This document shows positions 53,957 to 61,764 of a stretch of DNA of 64,000 nt, one piece after another (position 1 is the first letter of the stretch; each line of letters starts with the position of its first letter). The notes under the pieces were generated by a model. The model saw nothing but the letters and a program-made list of their open reading frames with translations. It was not told the origin of the DNA and ran no database searches. A program made the position numbers and the translations under genes. This DNA comes from Devosia sp. 67-54 (GTDB taxonomy: Bacteria > Pseudomonadota > Alphaproteobacteria > Rhizobiales > Devosiaceae). The stretch is taken from the NCBI RefSeq assembly GCF_001899075.1, contig NZ_MKVA01000005.1, forward strand, positions 620,001-684,000. The letters run 5' to 3'.

Positions 53957-54164
53957 ACGCCATGGTAGGGGCCACGCCGTCGGCGAAGCGAGGCAGCGTG
54001 TAGCAAACGATTCCCGATGTCACAAGCACTATTCGGCGGGCGGGAAGGGCCCGGCGGACCCGTCATTTGGCTTTCCGCGCCGGGCGCGCCGCCGCCAGTT
54101 TTCGCTGCCGACTTTGCCATGCCCAAGTCTGGCGCATCGAGGTTCGATTGGCTACACCGCCGCC

Positions 54165-55592
54165 ATGACCAGCGATCCCGCCACCGCCGACGCCAAGGAG
54201 CCCGAGGGCGGGAAGGATGACCTGCGCGGCGCCGACGACCAGGTCAATCCGGCCTGGCTGGCGCGGCTGCGGGCCCGGCTCGAGGCCGACGACAAGGACG
54301 CCGTGGTGGCGCTGACGGCGCCGCTGCACGCCGCCGACATGGGCGACGTGCTCGAGGCGTTCGACGCCGGCGAGCGGCTGAAGCTGGTGACGCTGCTGGG
54401 CGACAAGTTCGACTTCTCGGCCCTGACCGAGGTCGACGAGTCGGTGCGCACCGACCTGATCGAGGAACTGCCGCCCGCCGACGTCGCGCGCGGCGTCGCC
54501 GAGCTCGACAACGACGACGCGGTCTACATCCTCGAGGACATCGACACGCCGGCGCGCGAGGACATCCTCGCCCAGATGCCGGCGTTCGAGCGGCTGAACC
54601 TGCGGCGCAGTCTCGACTTCCCCGAGGATTCTGCCGGCCGCCTGATGCAGACGGATTTCATCGCCATCCCGCCGTACTGGACGGTGGGGCAGACGATCGA
54701 CTATCTGCGCACCGAGCAGGAGCTGCCCGACGAGTTCTACCAGATCTATGTGGTGAGCCCGTCCTACAGCCTCGAAGGCATCGTCGCCCTCGACAAATTC
54801 CTGCGGGCCAAGCGCGACGTCCGCATCGGCGATCTGATGCAGAGCAACGTCATCGAGGTGCAGGCCACCGAGGACCAGGAGCGCGCCGCGCGCACCTTCG
54901 AGCGCTACGACCTAGTGGAGGTCGCGGTGATCGACGAGAGCAAGCGGCTGGTGGGCGTGCTGACCATCGACGACATCGTCGACGTGATCCACGAGGAAGC
55001 GACCGAGGACATGCAATTGCTCGCCGGCGTTGGCGGCGAGGAGATTTCCGACACCGTGCAGAAGACGGTGCGCGGCCGCGCCACCTGGCTGGTGGTGAAT
55101 CTGGTGACGGCGGTACTCGCCTCGATGGTGATCGGGCTGTTCGACGCCACCATCCAGCAGATGGTGGCGCTCGCCGCGCTGATGCCGATGGTCGCCTCGA
55201 TGGGCGGCAATGCCGGCACGCAGACCATGACGGTGACGGTGCGGGCGCTGGCGATGGACGAGCTCGACAGCTACAAGGTCCGCCGCCTGATCGCCCGCGA
55301 GATGCTGGTGGGCATCCTAAACGGGCTGATCTTTGCGCTGCTGATGGGGCTGCTGACCTGGCTGCGCTTCTTCAACCCCGGGCTCGGCCTGGTCATCGGC
55401 CTCGCCATGATCGTCAACATGATCGCTGCCGGCTCGGCCGGCGTATTGATCCCGCTGGGGCTGAGCAAGCTCAAGGTCGACCCGGCCGTGGCCTCGTCGG
55501 TGTTCGTCACCACCGTCACCGACGTGGTCGGGTTCTTCGGCTTTCTCGGTCTCGCCGCCCTCTGGATACGTGTCTTCGGATCCCTGCCATGA
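54165..55592 (+). CDS. mgtE: Magnesium transporter MgtE
   Basis: 475 residues. Homodimeric Mg2+ channel gated by cytoplasmic Mg2+. N-terminal superhelical domain (DLIEELPPADVARGVAELDNDD), two CBS domains around residues 150-270 (YVVSPSYSLEGIVALDKF and VAVIDESKRLVGVLTIDDI), then five membrane helices, including LMPMVASMGGNAGTQTMTV, which lines the pore, and VTTVTDVVGFFGFLGLA. No M-box riboswitch is visible upstream. Its stop overlaps the next start. Confidence 0.95.
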   Translation: MTSDPATADAKEPEGGKDDLRGADDQVNPAWLARLRARLEADDKDAVVALTAPLHAADMGDVLEAFDAGERLKLVTLLGDKFDFSALTEVDESVRTDLIEELPPADVARGVAELDNDDAVYILEDIDTPAREDILAQMPAFERLNLRRSLDFPEDSAGRLMQTDFIAIPPYWTVGQTIDYLRTEQELPDEFYQIYVVSPSYSLEGIVALDKFLRAKRDVRIGDLMQSNVIEVQATEDQERAARTFERYDLVEVAVIDESKRLVGVLTIDDIVDVIHEEATEDMQLLAGVGGEEISDTVQKTVRGRATWLVVNLVTAVLASMVIGLFDATIQQMVALAALMPMVASMGGNAGTQTMTVTVRALAMDELDSYKVRRLIAREMLVGILNGLIFALLMGLLTWLRFFNPGLGLVIGLAMIVNMIAAGSAGVLIPLGLSKLKVDPAVASSVFVTTVTDVVGFFGFLGLAALWIRVFGSLP

Positions 55593-56257
55593 AGCTGATC
55601 TTCGCCAACCGCAACTATTCGAGCTGGTCGCTGCGCCCCTGGCTGGTGCTCAAGCATTTCGGCATCCCGTTCGACGAGGAGCTGGTGCTGCTGAGCGGCG
55701 AGGGCTGGAAAGAGACGCTGCGCCGGAAATCGCCGACCGGGCGGGTGCCGGTGCTGGTCGATGGCGGCGCGGTGGTGCCCGAGAGCATCGCCATCATCGA
55801 ATATCTCAACGACAAATATCCGGCCAAGGGCATCTGGCCGTCCGACCGGCTGAAGCGGGCACAGGCGCGGGCGGTATCGGCCGAGATGCATGGCGGCTTC
55901 CGGGCGCTGCGCGACCTCGCGCCGATGAACCTGCGGGCCAGCCATCCGGGCAAGGTCGACGCCGATGCCGTGGCGGCCGACCTGCGCCGCATCGAGCAGA
56001 TCTGGGGAGAATTGACCGACGAGTCCGGCGGGCCGTTCCTGTTCGGCAAGTTCAGCGGCGCCGACGCCATGTTCGCCCCGGTGGCGACGCGCATACGCAC
56101 CTACGCGCTGCCGGTCTCCGACGCGGCGATGGAATATGTCGAGGCGATCTACGGGCTGCCGGCGTTCCAGGAGTGGCTTGCCGAGGCGATCAAGGAGCCG
56201 TGGGTGGTCGAGGACGACGAGATCGACGTGATCCAGGCACGGGCCGCCGCGAAATGA
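55589..56257 (+). CDS. Glutathione S-transferase family protein
   Basis: 222 residues. MKLIFANRNYSSWSLRPWLVLKHFGIPFDEE, cis-Pro loop SPTGRVPVLV, and the VPESIAIIEYLNDKY glutathione-binding helix. The SSWS near the N-terminus supplies the possible catalytic Ser. Overlaps mgtE and the DUF1489 gene by four bases each, so it lies in one operon. Confidence 0.92.
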   Translation: MKLIFANRNYSSWSLRPWLVLKHFGIPFDEELVLLSGEGWKETLRRKSPTGRVPVLVDGGAVVPESIAIIEYLNDKYPAKGIWPSDRLKRAQARAVSAEMHGGFRALRDLAPMNLRASHPGKVDADAVAADLRRIEQIWGELTDESGGPFLFGKFSGADAMFAPVATRIRTYALPVSDAAMEYVEAIYGLPAFQEWLAEAIKEPWVVEDDEIDVIQARAAAK

Positions 56258-56685
56258 TGCACATGATCAAGCTCTGCGTCGGCGTCGCGACGCTGGAGGA
56301 GCTCGAATCCTACCGCAGCGAGCGGGCGCATTGGTGGGGGGCCGATTACGGCGAGGACGTGCATGTCCACCGCACGCGCACGATGCCCAAGCGACGCGAC
56401 GAGATCGAGGGGCAGGGCTCGATCTACTGGGTGATCTCGGGCGTCATCCGCTGCCGGCAGCCGATCCTCAGGCTCGCCGAGGCGCGCGACGAGCAGGGCC
56501 TCGCCTGCTGCGACATCATCATGGCGCCCGACATGGTGCGCGTCACCCCGCGCCCGAAATCGCCCTTCCAGGGCTGGCGCTACCTGACGCCCAAGGACGC
56601 CCTGCCCGATCTCGCCAGCGCCGGCTTCGCCGAGGAGGGCGACGAGGAACTGGCGCTGGAGCTGAGCAAGCTGGGCCTGATCTGA
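56254..56685 (+). CDS. DUF1489 family protein
   Basis: 143 residues. HMIKLCVGVATLEELESYRS, TRTMPKRRDEIEGQGSIYWVISGVIRCRQPIL and PFQGWRYLTPKDAL match the alphaproteobacterial DUF1489 family of unknown function. Two Cys close together (ACCDII). ATG 56254 or 56257. Overlaps the GST gene. Confidence 0.9.
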   Translation: MMHMIKLCVGVATLEELESYRSERAHWWGADYGEDVHVHRTRTMPKRRDEIEGQGSIYWVISGVIRCRQPILRLAEARDEQGLACCDIIMAPDMVRVTPRPKSPFQGWRYLTPKDALPDLASAGFAEEGDEELALELSKLGLI

Positions 56686-56840
56686 AGAAAGGCAGGGGAG
56701 GCCGCCGACTCGTCTCCGCTTTGGCCGGTCAAGTGAATTGCAGCGGTACTGTTCGCTGGCCCGCGGTTTGTGGCGAAACTGCCTCTTGAACCAAATCACG
56801 ATTTCGCCGCAGATTCCGTCGCCGGAGACATGGAGGCCGC

Positions 56841-57740
56841 ATGGGGCGCACGGGCACGCATGTCATCGTGGTGGGGAACGAGAAGGGCGGGTCGGGCAAG
56901 TCGACCACCGCCTTCCACCTTGCCGTCTACCTCATGTACCAGGGGTTTCGCGTCGCCTCGATCGACGTCGACAGCCGGCAGCAGACCTTCACCAACTACG
57001 TCAAGAACCGCCGCAACTGGGCGCAGGCGCGCGACCTGACGCTGCCGCACACCACGCATTTCCACCTGCCGCTGACGAAATCGGATTCGATCAAGGAGAA
57101 CCACAAGCTCGAATTCGACCTGTTCCGCCAGGCGGTGGTCGAGGTCGAGGGGGTGGCCGACTTCCTGGTCGTCGACACGCCGGGGTTCGACACGCATCTG
57201 ACGCGGCTGGCGCATTCGCTGGCCGATACTTTGATCACGCCGCTCAACGACAGCCTGATCGATCTCGACGTGATGGCGCATGTCGATCCGGTGACGGGCG
57301 ATCCGCGCGAGATGAGCCATTATTCGCGGCTGGTGCAGCGGGCGCGCACCGAGCGGCTGGCCATCGACGGGCGCACCATCGACTGGATCCTGGTGCGCAA
57401 CCGCATCTCCATGCTGTCGTCGCGCTCGATGCGGCTGGTGCAGTCGGCGATCGAGAAGATCGCGGTGCGGCTCGGCTGCCGCGTGGCCGACGGCATCGCC
57501 GAGCGGGTCATCTTCCGCTCGCTGTTCCCGATGGGGCTCACGGTGTTCGACCCGCTGGACGAGGAACTGCTGGGCGGGCTGCCGTCGATGTCGCATCTGA
57601 GCGCGCGGCAGGAATACCGGCAACTGGTCGAGGCGCTGAAGCTGCCCATCAGCGATCGCGTCGCCGCCCGGCGGGCGGTGGCGGCAACGATGACGCCCGG
57701 CGCCACGCCGAAATTCGAGCATATGGCCGGCACCACCTGA
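56841..57740 (+). CDS. mipZ: Cell-division positioning ATPase MipZ
   Basis: 299 residues. ParA/MinD-type ATPase that forms bipolar gradients by binding DNA-bound ParB and blocks FtsZ near the poles. Deviant Walker A GNEKGGSGKSTTAFHLAVYL, SIDVDSRQQTFTNYV (A'), LVVDTPGFDTHLT (Walker B). The long insert with DSLIDLDVMAH and NRISMLSSRSMRLVQSAIE is typical of MipZ rather than ParA. Confidence 0.94.
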   Translation: MGRTGTHVIVVGNEKGGSGKSTTAFHLAVYLMYQGFRVASIDVDSRQQTFTNYVKNRRNWAQARDLTLPHTTHFHLPLTKSDSIKENHKLEFDLFRQAVVEVEGVADFLVVDTPGFDTHLTRLAHSLADTLITPLNDSLIDLDVMAHVDPVTGDPREMSHYSRLVQRARTERLAIDGRTIDWILVRNRISMLSSRSMRLVQSAIEKIAVRLGCRVADGIAERVIFRSLFPMGLTVFDPLDEELLGGLPSMSHLSARQEYRQLVEALKLPISDRVAARRAVAATMTPGATPKFEHMAGTT

Positions 57741-57814
57741 CGGTTGCCGCTCCCGGTTTCGGATTCGTTAAAGACCTGCACGCTAGCCTTTAGAGAATCG
57801 CCCTGGAGCCGTGC

Positions 57815-59017
57815 GTGCAGCTCGACAGCTTCACTCTTCTTGTTGCCGGATCGTCGCTGCTCATCCTGCTGGGCGGGGTGTTCTTCGTCGTCTGGCTGCG
57901 CCATCGCAACACGCCGGAGCTCCTGTGGTGGAGCTTCCCCTTCGCGGCCGGCGGCGCCGCGGCGCTGGTCTACATGCTGCCGCACTGGGACACCGATTTC
58001 ACTGCCATCGCCATCGGCAATGCCGCGCGCCTGTTCGCGGTGGGCTCGCTCTGGCAGGGCATCCGCGTCTTCGAGGGCCGCCGGCCGGCGTTGCGCCGCC
58101 TGCTGCTGCTCTGCCTGGTGTGGATCGGCCTGTGTTTCATCCCGGCCTTCGTCACCAGCATGGTGGCGCGGATCGTCGCCGCGTCGCTCATGATCGGCGC
58201 ATTGGCGGCGATGATGGCCTTCGAGGTCTGGCGTCACCGCGACGAAACGCTCGCCTCGCGCTGGCCGACCTTTGCCGTCCTTGCCAGCTTCACCGTATTC
58301 ATGGCCATCCGCGTGGTGGCGGCGCCCTGGGCGCCGTTCCCCTTCGGGGTCGCGCCGGTCGATCCGATCTGGCTCGCGGTTTTCCTCTGGCTGATCTTCG
58401 GCCACGCGACCTTCGCGGCGGTGTTCTTCCTCGCCATGACGCTGGAGCGGCGCGAAGCGCAGCAGCGCAGCTTCGCGCTGTCGGATCCGCTGACCGGCCT
58501 GATGAACCGGCGCGCCTTCGCCGATTTCGCGACGCGCATGAACCGGCGCCGCGCCGGCATCCGCAGCACGATGGCGCTGCTGGTGCTCGACCTCGACCAC
58601 TTCAAATCGGTCAACGATCGCTTCGGCCACGAGGTCGGCGACCGCATGCTGAGATCCTTCGCCGACGTGGCCGAGGCCAATGTGCGACCGTCGGACCAGC
58701 TGTTCCGCATGGGCGGCGAAGAATTCTGCTTTGTGCTGCCGGAGACCTCGCTGCAGGAGGCGATCAACGTGGCCGAGCGCATCCGCAATGCGGTCGCCGC
58801 CTGCACGGTGGAGACCGCGCACGGGGCGGCGGTGGCGACTGTCAGCATCGGCATTGCGGCGACGCAGTTCGCGGTGGATGTCGAGGTGCTGCTGGCGGCG
58901 GCCGATGCCGCCGTCTACGAGGCCAAGTCCCGCGGCCGCAATCGCGTGGTGGTGGCCGAGCCGTCCACGCTGCGGCGGCTGCCGGACCCCGGCCGGACCG
59001 ACCGCCTCAGCGCCTAA
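57815..59017 (+). CDS. Membrane-bound GGDEF diguanylate cyclase
   Basis: 400 residues from GTG 57815 (GGAG eight bases before). About six membrane helices fill residues 5-210, beginning LLVAGSSLLILLGGVFFVVWL, then SDPLTGLMNRRAFADF, LVLDLDHFKSVNDRFGHEVGD and MGGEEF starting at residue 300. The I-site RPSD stands five residues before GGEEF, so product inhibition is expected, unlike the other GGDEF protein in this window. The membrane part may sense the envelope state. Confidence 0.92.
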   Translation: MQLDSFTLLVAGSSLLILLGGVFFVVWLRHRNTPELLWWSFPFAAGGAAALVYMLPHWDTDFTAIAIGNAARLFAVGSLWQGIRVFEGRRPALRRLLLLCLVWIGLCFIPAFVTSMVARIVAASLMIGALAAMMAFEVWRHRDETLASRWPTFAVLASFTVFMAIRVVAAPWAPFPFGVAPVDPIWLAVFLWLIFGHATFAAVFFLAMTLERREAQQRSFALSDPLTGLMNRRAFADFATRMNRRRAGIRSTMALLVLDLDHFKSVNDRFGHEVGDRMLRSFADVAEANVRPSDQLFRMGGEEFCFVLPETSLQEAINVAERIRNAVAACTVETAHGAAVATVSIGIAATQFAVDVEVLLAAADAAVYEAKSRGRNRVVVAEPSTLRRLPDPGRTDRLSA

Positions 59018-59079
59018 GCTCAGCTCACTTGCCGGTGTGAGGGGCCGCTGGCCGCCCCGGAGAACGTGCCGGTTCGCCG

Positions 59080-59352
59080 TCAGCCCGTGGCGGGCAGCAA
59101 AATACGCACGGCGCGCTGGCCACCGGGACCGAAGACGTCGATGTCGACTTCGACCGGGGGCATGATCATCCGCCGGGTGCGCGCCGACAGCGTCAGCACC
59201 ACCGACAGCAGGTCGGAGACGCGCTGCCTGGCGGGCCGCCGGCTGAGATGGTTGACGATGTCATTGACCGCCTGGCGATTGGCGGAGGCGTCTGCGAGCT
59301 GCGACTGGCCCACGAAGCGGGCTAGTTCGGTAAGGCTCGACGTGTCGCTCAT
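59080..59352 (-). CDS. Small protein of unknown function
   Basis: 90 residues from MSDTSSLTELARFVGQSQLAD. A helical front half is followed by SRRPARQRVSDLLSVVLTLS and a beta-like tail MPPVEVDIDVFGPGGQRAVRILL. No signal peptide. It lies 67 bases downstream of the carboxypeptidase gene on the same strand and may be cotranscribed with it. No family recognised. Confidence 0.6.
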   Translation of the reverse strand: MSDTSSLTELARFVGQSQLADASANRQAVNDIVNHLSRRPARQRVSDLLSVVLTLSARTRRMIMPPVEVDIDVFGPGGQRAVRILLPATG

Positions 59353-59419
59353 TTGGGCTACTCCATACACAGGCCACAAACGCGCTTCCCGGTTCGGCTA
59401 CCTCTTTCGATGCATCGCC

Positions 59420-61084
59420 TCAGCTCTGCATCGCGAGGCAGCTCATCTTGGCTTGCTTGAGCTGCTTGCACATGTCGTTGGCCGCGCCCTGGCCGGAGAA
59501 ACCGCCGAAGCGGGCGCGGAAATAGATCTGGCCGTCCTTCTCGAAGCGCTCGACGAAGCTCTGGAGCTTGCCGAGCGAGCGGACCTTGCCGGCCGCCGAC
59601 TGCAGCAGGCCGTTGGCGCCGTCCTGCGTCGGCGAGGCGCCGATCTGGACGATCCAGCCCTGCGGCAGAGCGGCGGGCATCGGCTGCTGCGGCGCCGCCT
59701 CGGCGACCTGCGTCGAGGCCTTGTCGAAGCCGAGCGATTGCGGAGCGGCATCGCTCTGCGGCGCGACGGCGGCTTCAGTCGAGATGCTGCCCGAGGTCAT
59801 GAGGTCGACGGGCTGGCCGTCGCGGCCGATGCCGACCGGCGGGATCAGCGGCGCCGACGGACGGGTTTGGCCCAGCGGGGCCGGCGCGGCACCCAGCGAG
59901 TAATTGTCGGTGAAGGCGCCGACCACGTCGCCCAGCGTCTTGCGCTTGGGAGCGCCGGCGGCGGCGTTGACGGCCTGCACGGCGGGCGGCATGCCGAGGT
60001 CCACGGGGCGCTCGATCGGCTCGGGGGCAAGGCTCGCGACCGTGGTGCTGTCGACGGTGTCGACGTCGCCGATGCCGATCTGCGGATTGGCCGGCGCTTC
60101 GTCGTCGGCGCCGCGGAATGCGGGCGCCGGCATCGGCACCACCGGGCTGGCGGAGGCGACCTGCACGTCGGCATCCTGCGGCGGGATCGCCATCGAACCC
60201 TTGCGGCCCGGCGTCGGAATCAAAGCGGCTTCGAGATAGCTGCCGGAGCGCGATTGCGGCAGGTATTCGTTGACAAGGCTGCGCACCTTGGCGTCGCGCG
60301 AACCGGCCGAGCCGAAGCCGAAGCCGACCACGACGATGTGGTGGCCGTCGGTCCGGGCGGCGGTCAGCAGGTTATAGCCGGCGGCGCCGGTATAGCCGGT
60401 CTTGATGCCGTCGATGCCGTTCTTGCCGAGCAGGTTGTTGTGGTTGCCGTAGGTGCGCTTGCCGTATTTGAAGCTCTTGGTCTGGAAGAACTCGTAATAT
60501 TTCGGGAAGTGCTCGTAGATGGCGATGCCGAGCATCGCCTGGTCGCGCACGGTGGTGATCTGGCGGCTGTCGGGCAGGCCCGAGGCGTTCACATAAGTGG
60601 TGCGCGACATGCCCAGCGCCCGGGCCGTCGCGGTCATGCGCTTGGCGAAATTGCTCTCGCTGCCGCCGATATATTCGGCCACCACGCGCGCCATGTCGTT
60701 GGCGCTGAGCGTGCAGATGGCCTTGATGGCGTTCTCGACGGTGATGGTCGAGCCGGCGCGCAGCCCGAGCTTGGTCGGCTGCGCCGAGGCGGCCCATTTG
60801 CTGACCGGCATCTTGTCGGTGAGCTTGATGTTCCCGGCGGCCAGCTCCTGGAACAGGATGTAGAGGGTCATCACCTTGCTGACGGAAGCCGGGTAGCGAT
60901 ACTCGTCGGCGTCGCTCTGGTAGAGCACCTTGCCCGACTTGGCGTCGACGACGATGCCGGCATAGGCGCGTGGCGCCTTGGCCTCGGCGACGCTGGGCGC
61001 GAGGAGGAAAATGCCGATGAAAACTGCTGCAACGGCGCGCCACAGGGAACGGCGCGAAACATCATAGACCCTTTGGGAAGCCAA
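59420..61084 (-). CDS. D-alanyl-D-alanine carboxypeptidase with SPOR-like end
   Basis: About 554 residues. Peptidase S11 (PBP5/DacF type) trimming peptidoglycan side chains in the periplasm. After a signal-anchor helix (LWRAVAAVFIGIFLLAP) come the SxxK motif in PASVSKVMT, SxN in CTLSANDMA and KTG in GIKTGYTGAAGYN. A long Pro/Ala linker (about 330-480) leads to a SPOR-like domain, GWIVQIGASPTQDGANGLL through YFRARFGGFSGQGAANDMC. TTG 61084 follows GGAG by eight bases; TTG 61129 is also in frame. Confidence 0.92.
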   Translation of the reverse strand: MASQRVYDVSRRSLWRAVAAVFIGIFLLAPSVAEAKAPRAYAGIVVDAKSGKVLYQSDADEYRYPASVSKVMTLYILFQELAAGNIKLTDKMPVSKWAASAQPTKLGLRAGSTITVENAIKAICTLSANDMARVVAEYIGGSESNFAKRMTATARALGMSRTTYVNASGLPDSRQITTVRDQAMLGIAIYEHFPKYYEFFQTKSFKYGKRTYGNHNNLLGKNGIDGIKTGYTGAAGYNLLTAARTDGHHIVVVGFGFGSAGSRDAKVRSLVNEYLPQSRSGSYLEAALIPTPGRKGSMAIPPQDADVQVASASPVVPMPAPAFRGADDEAPANPQIGIGDVDTVDSTTVASLAPEPIERPVDLGMPPAVQAVNAAAGAPKRKTLGDVVGAFTDNYSLGAAPAPLGQTRPSAPLIPPVGIGRDGQPVDLMTSGSISTEAAVAPQSDAAPQSLGFDKASTQVAEAAPQQPMPAALPQGWIVQIGASPTQDGANGLLQSAAGKVRSLGKLQSFVERFEKDGQIYFRARFGGFSGQGAANDMCKQLKQAKMSCLAMQS

Positions 61085-61341
61085 CCCCGGTACTCCAAAC
61101 AAACGGGGCCTTCTGGCCCTCCTTGGCAACTGAAACGAGGGCTGACGCGGCTTCCCCCAAGCCCTGCGCCATCACCTTCGGTTGGGGCAGAATAGGGGCG
61201 CGCCCTTACCAATGGGTAAAATGCCGCAGCAATTGAATCCATCGGCAACAGATTGTGAAAACAGGGGTTTCGACCTGCCCGGATGGGGAGGAACGGCCCC
61301 CCTTAACACCGGGTGTCTTTTGCCTACATAATGGCTCCACC

Positions 61342-61755
61342 ATGCTGCGTCGTTTCGATCGCCCTAGCTCTTTCTCCGATCAGACGACCCGGACCGTCGC
61401 TGGACCGGGCCAGCCGCCAAAGGCGGCGCGCGATGATCGGCAGGGCGAGGGTGGGTCGCGCTACGACACCGGCACCATCACCAGAACCAAACCCAAGACG
61501 CAGAAGCCCAATCTCTACCGGGTGCTGCTGCTGAACGACGACTACACCCCGATGGAGTTCGTCGTTCTCGTCCTGCAGGACGTCTTCAACAAGTCACGCG
61601 AAGACGCCATGCGCATCATGCTGCACGTCCACAACAAGGGCGTAGGGGAGTGCGGCGTCTACCCATACGAGGTGGCCGAGACCAAGGTCACGCGCGTCAT
61701 GGATACGGCACGCAAGAACCAGCATCCGCTGCAGTGCGTGATGGAAAAGCAATAG
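61342..61755 (+). CDS. clpS: ATP-dependent Clp protease adaptor ClpS
   Basis: 137 residues. N-end rule adaptor that hands substrates to ClpA. A 55-residue disordered N-terminus, longer than usual, leads to [24 protein letters not shown] (N-degron pocket, with DDYTPME), then [16 protein letters not shown] and [14 protein letters not shown]. It lies nine bases before clpA, its partner, so one transcript is expected. Confidence 0.95.
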   Translation: MLRRFDRPSSFSDQTTRTVAGPGQPPKAARDDRQGEGGSRYDTGTITRTKPKTQKPNLYRVLLLNDDYTPMEFVVLVLQDVFNKSREDAMRIMLHVHNKGVGECGVYPYEVAETKVTRVMDTARKNQHPLQCVMEKQ

Positions 61756-61764
61756 GAACATCAT

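Noticed and set aside
53957-54164. M-box (Mg2+) riboswitch upstream of mgtE
   Set aside because: Only about 200 bases, with no recognisable M-box helices.
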